DNA of 8,124 bases, taken from Acidobacteriota bacterium. GTDB lineage: Bacteria > Acidobacteriota > Terriglobia > Acidoferrales > UBA7541. Position numbers and translations under genes: made by a program. Within the stretch, counting starts at the first letter, position 1, and every line of letters starts with the position of its first letter. Positions 6,079-8,124 of this stretch are shown in pieces. Below the pieces are notes generated by a model that made no database searches, was not told where the DNA came from, and was given only the letters and a program-made list of their open reading frames with translations. Location: NCBI GenBank assembly GCA_019239815.1, contig JAFAZL010000402.1, positions 1 through 8,124 of the forward strand. The letters run 5' to 3'.

Positions 6079-7011
6079 ATGAACATCGTCGATCTCCGCC
6101 AAACCACGGCGCGCCAATTGGAACCGCTTCTCGAAGAAGAAGCGTCGCATTGGCGCGAAGAATTGCACTGGGACTATCGCGGCGCGCTGGACTTAATCAA
6201 GCGTTTTCTGGAAGCGCGAGCGCTCTGCGGTTCAGTCGCGTTCGAAAACGGAAACCCCGCGGGATATTCGTTTTACGTCTTGGAAGAGCAGAAGGGATTG
6301 ATCGGCGGGCTCTACGTTTCGAGCAAGTATCAGCAGGCGACGATTGGACGCCGACTGCTAGAAGAAATGCTCTTCACGATGCGTGCCGTCCCACAACTTT
6401 CGCGCATCGAAGCACAGCTCATGCCGTTCGGCGGGCCGGTCGATGCGCCGCTCCTCGAACAAGGATTCCACCTCTACACGCGGCAATTCATGTTGCTCGA
6501 TCTGCGCAAGCCCGCCGAGCCGAAGGCAGCCCCAACCGGCAGCTTAAGGCTCGACCGCTGGAATGATCGCTTTTTCGAGCCGTGCGCGAAGCTGATTTAT
6601 CTTTGCTATGCGGATCACATCGATGGCGAAATTAACGATCAATATCGCACCCGAAACGGTGCGCTGAAATTTCTGAAGAACATCATCTTGTTGCCCGGCT
6701 GCGGGCAATTTGTTCCCAGCGCGTCGTTTGTCTTGCGGCAACCGGGCGATGACGAGCTAGTCGCAGTCGTGCTGACGAGCGAAGTTTCTCCCGGCGTCGG
6801 CCATACAACACAAATCTGCGTCCTGCCGGGATATCAGGGTCATGGCATCGGACGGATGTTGATGCAGACTTCGGCGGACGCGCTGCGGAGCGTGAAGTTT
6901 CGCGAACTGACGCTGACAGTGACGAGCGAGAACAAATCCGCCGTGCGCCTGTACGAAAGCCTCGGATTCAACACGATTCGAACGTTCACCGCCGGCGTCT
7001 GGCCGCGCTGA
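6079..7011 (+). CDS. Tandem-GNAT acetyltransferase-like protein
   Basis: The 310-aa protein appears to hold two GNAT folds. GNAT enzymes transfer an acyl group from acyl-CoA to an amine. The C-terminal half (about 154-310) is complete: a central strand, then ICVLPGYQGHGIGRML (247-261) with the acetyl-CoA pyrophosphate loop Q-x-x-G-x-G (QGHGIG, 253-258), and the closing SENKSAVRLYESLGF (283-297) typical of the family. The N-terminal half (about 1-142) keeps the layout, GLYVSSKYQQATIGRRLLEEML (78-98) then LLEQGFHLY (125-133), but its loop reads QQATIG, without the first glycine, so it may bind CoA weakly or act structurally. A layout with one worn and one intact domain resembles mycothiol synthase, but that is a fold-level comparison only. 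The ATG at 6079 is preferred to a TTG at 6043; CGGA lies 7 nt upstream. Likely monocistronic: a hairpin lies upstream and 114 bp separate it from the next gene. Substrate unknown. Confidence 0.85.
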   Translation: MNIVDLRQTTARQLEPLLEEEASHWREELHWDYRGALDLIKRFLEARALCGSVAFENGNPAGYSFYVLEEQKGLIGGLYVSSKYQQATIGRRLLEEMLFTMRAVPQLSRIEAQLMPFGGPVDAPLLEQGFHLYTRQFMLLDLRKPAEPKAAPTGSLRLDRWNDRFFEPCAKLIYLCYADHIDGEINDQYRTRNGALKFLKNIILLPGCGQFVPSASFVLRQPGDDELVAVVLTSEVSPGVGHTTQICVLPGYQGHGIGRMLMQTSADALRSVKFRELTLTVTSENKSAVRLYESLGFNTIRTFTAGVWPR

Positions 7012-7125
7012 GTTCTTCGCTTCCAGCTAAGTATTTCAAGAGTTTGCGTTTACGCCGCGTCGACCCGCGATAACAGCCGCTTAACTTGACGCGTACCAAA
7101 TACCGCCAGTACGCTTCTAAAACGC
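7012..7125 (+). promoter_or_regulatory. Intergenic spacer before the UPF0104 gene
   Basis: These 114 bp hold one good -35-like box, TTGACG (7086-7091). At 18 bp the only partner is a poor TACGCT (7110-7115). If used, transcription would begin almost at the ATG (7126), giving a very short leader, which would agree with the lack of a Shine-Dalgarno. No terminator hairpin for the GNAT gene was found. Confidence 0.25.
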
Positions 7126-8124
7126 ATGAGCGCGTCTTCACGGAAGATTCTTCTCGTCATCATCGGCATCGCCGTCCTGGGATTTGTCATTTACAGGTCG
7201 AGCGGCTTCATCAATTTAGCGGGATTCAGCGGCGCCAAACTCTGGAGCGTCGCACGCAACGCCAACCCGTATTACCTGTTACTCTCGCTCGTCGGAATCT
7301 ACGTCTGCTACGGCCTCCGCGCCGCACGCTGGCAAGTCTTCCAGACCAATCTCGGCCCATCGAATTTCTGGACGATCTATCGCCTCACTCTCGCCGGTTT
7401 CGCATCGATCTTTCTGCTAGGCCGCGCCGGTGAACCGATCCGCCCGCTTTTACTGGCTCGTAAAGAACGACTCCCGGTCGCCGACATGTTCGGGCTCTAC
7501 TTTCTTGAGCGTCTTTTCGACACGGCGTGCACGGCGGTGATCGCTGGACTTGGGCTGGTATTGTTCGAATCGCACGCGCATTCGATTTCGGGTGAAGCGG
7601 GTGCCTCGACAAGCAAACTCGAAGCCGCCGCTAGAACAACCGGCTCCCTGCTCTTCATCGGCGTAATCGGCGCAATCATCTTCCTGGTCTATCTCCGCCT
7701 CCACGGCACCGCGATGCTCGAGCGCCGCACACAGCCATGGCGTGACGCCGGCGGATGGCGCGCGAAGATCGCCGGCATCTTGATGGGCTTTGCGCGCGGC
7801 GTGCAGACCATTCAAACGTGGCGCGAACTCGCGCTCGCAGTCTTCTATTCGGCGGTGCACTGGATCACCGTCGCCCTGCTTTATGTTTGGATTTCCCACA
7901 GCCTTGGCGGACGGCTCGCAGCGATCGGCTTCGGCGATGCGCTCCTGATCCTCGCCTTCACCCTTGTCGGCTCCGCGATTCAGCTCCCCGGCGTCGGTGG
8001 CGGTTCGCAAGTGGCGTGCTTCCTTGCTTACACAGCCATATTTGGAGTAGAAAATGAACCCGCGGCCGCCGCATCGATTCTGATCTGGCTGGTCACCTTT
8101 GCCGGAGTCGCGCTGGCCGGCGTG
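7126..8124 (+). CDS. UPF0104 / LPG-synthase-TM-type membrane protein (partial, 3' end off window)
   Basis: The ATG at 7126 opens a frame that stays open to the window end, 333 codons, so the C terminus is missing. Family members have about 320-350 residues, so little may be lost. It is the integral-membrane family that includes the flippase-like domain of lysylphosphatidylglycerol synthase MprF and AglD-type proteins; many standalone members have unknown function in lipid or polyprenol traffic. Seen: an N-terminal span (8-23), LRAARWQVF (64-72), like the family's R-x-WRW segment, the signature GRAGEPIRPLLL (99-110), YFLERLFDT (125-133), and QLPGVGGGSQVA (286-297), equivalent to the late P-x-PGGIGxxE motif, within about eight hydrophobic spans. 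A polar loop rich in Ala/Ser/Glu (about 150-168) lies between spans. There is no Shine-Dalgarno before the ATG. Its presence near lipid A genes would suit an envelope-lipid role, but it is a separate transcription unit. Confidence 0.88.
   Translation, partial: MSASSRKILLVIIGIAVLGFVIYRSSGFINLAGFSGAKLWSVARNANPYYLLLSLVGIYVCYGLRAARWQVFQTNLGPSNFWTIYRLTLAGFASIFLLGRAGEPIRPLLLARKERLPVADMFGLYFLERLFDTACTAVIAGLGLVLFESHAHSISGEAGASTSKLEAAARTTGSLLFIGVIGAIIFLVYLRLHGTAMLERRTQPWRDAGGWRAKIAGILMGFARGVQTIQTWRELALAVFYSAVHWITVALLYVWISHSLGGRLAAIGFGDALLILAFTLVGSAIQLPGVGGGSQVACFLAYTAIFGVENEPAAAASILIWLVTFAGVALAGV

Noticed and set aside
5670..6566. Long plus-strand open frame (298 codons) covering the spacer and the 5' half of the GNAT gene
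   Set aside because: It runs through the hairpin, overlaps the well-supported GNAT gene in another frame, and its product is low-complexity Arg/Pro/Ser-rich without motifs.
7450..8010. 186-codon minus-strand frame opposite the UPF0104 gene
   Set aside because: Charged, low-complexity product; the plus frame has the family motifs and membrane spans.

Overview
The window comes from a Gram-negative (diderm) bacterium. It carries lpxD and an LpxL/HtrB-family acyltransferase, which only make sense in an organism that makes lipid A. The DNA is fairly GC-rich, with G or C favoured at third codon positions. The gene mix (a lipid A operon, an ArnT-like GT39 transferase, an anchored alpha/beta hydrolase and a UPF0104 membrane protein) would fit Acidobacteriota, but that phylum is a guess from general style, not from a marker gene.

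Layout. Positions 7-2743 hold three minus-strand genes in operon spacing, read right to left: an LpxL/HtrB-like acyltransferase (2743-1832), lpxD (1781-762) and a P-loop NTPase of SIMIBI/MobB type with a symmetric four-cysteine motif (717-7). A 149-bp divergent spacer (2744-2892) separates them from a plus-strand, multi-membrane-span GT39/ArnT-like glycosyltransferase (2893-4578). That gene converges, 23 bp apart, with a minus-strand membrane-anchored alpha/beta-hydrolase-fold protein (5525-4602) whose nucleophile serine is replaced by asparagine.

Positions 5526-6078 hold no confident gene. They contain a candidate 51-codon small ORF with a strong Shine-Dalgarno sequence, a perfect 9-bp GC hairpin right after its stop, a short tRNA T-arm-like motif, direct repeats and a possible promoter. 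A tandem-GNAT acetyltransferase-like gene follows (6079-7011). Last is the start of a UPF0104/LPG-synthase-transmembrane-type integral membrane protein (7126 to the window end), cut by the window edge.

How the genes may work together. The left half looks like an envelope-lipid module: LpxD adds the N-linked 3-hydroxyacyl chain to UDP-3-O-acyl-glucosamine, the LpxL-like enzyme adds a secondary acyl chain, and the divergent ArnT-like enzyme could transfer a sugar from a polyprenyl-phosphate donor onto lipid A or another periplasmic acceptor. The right half is less unified. No mobile element, CRISPR array, rRNA or complete tRNA was seen. Nothing here amounts to a clear new system. The most notable oddities are the serine-less hydrolase, the cysteine-rich P-loop protein tied to lpxD, and the small ORF with its hairpin.
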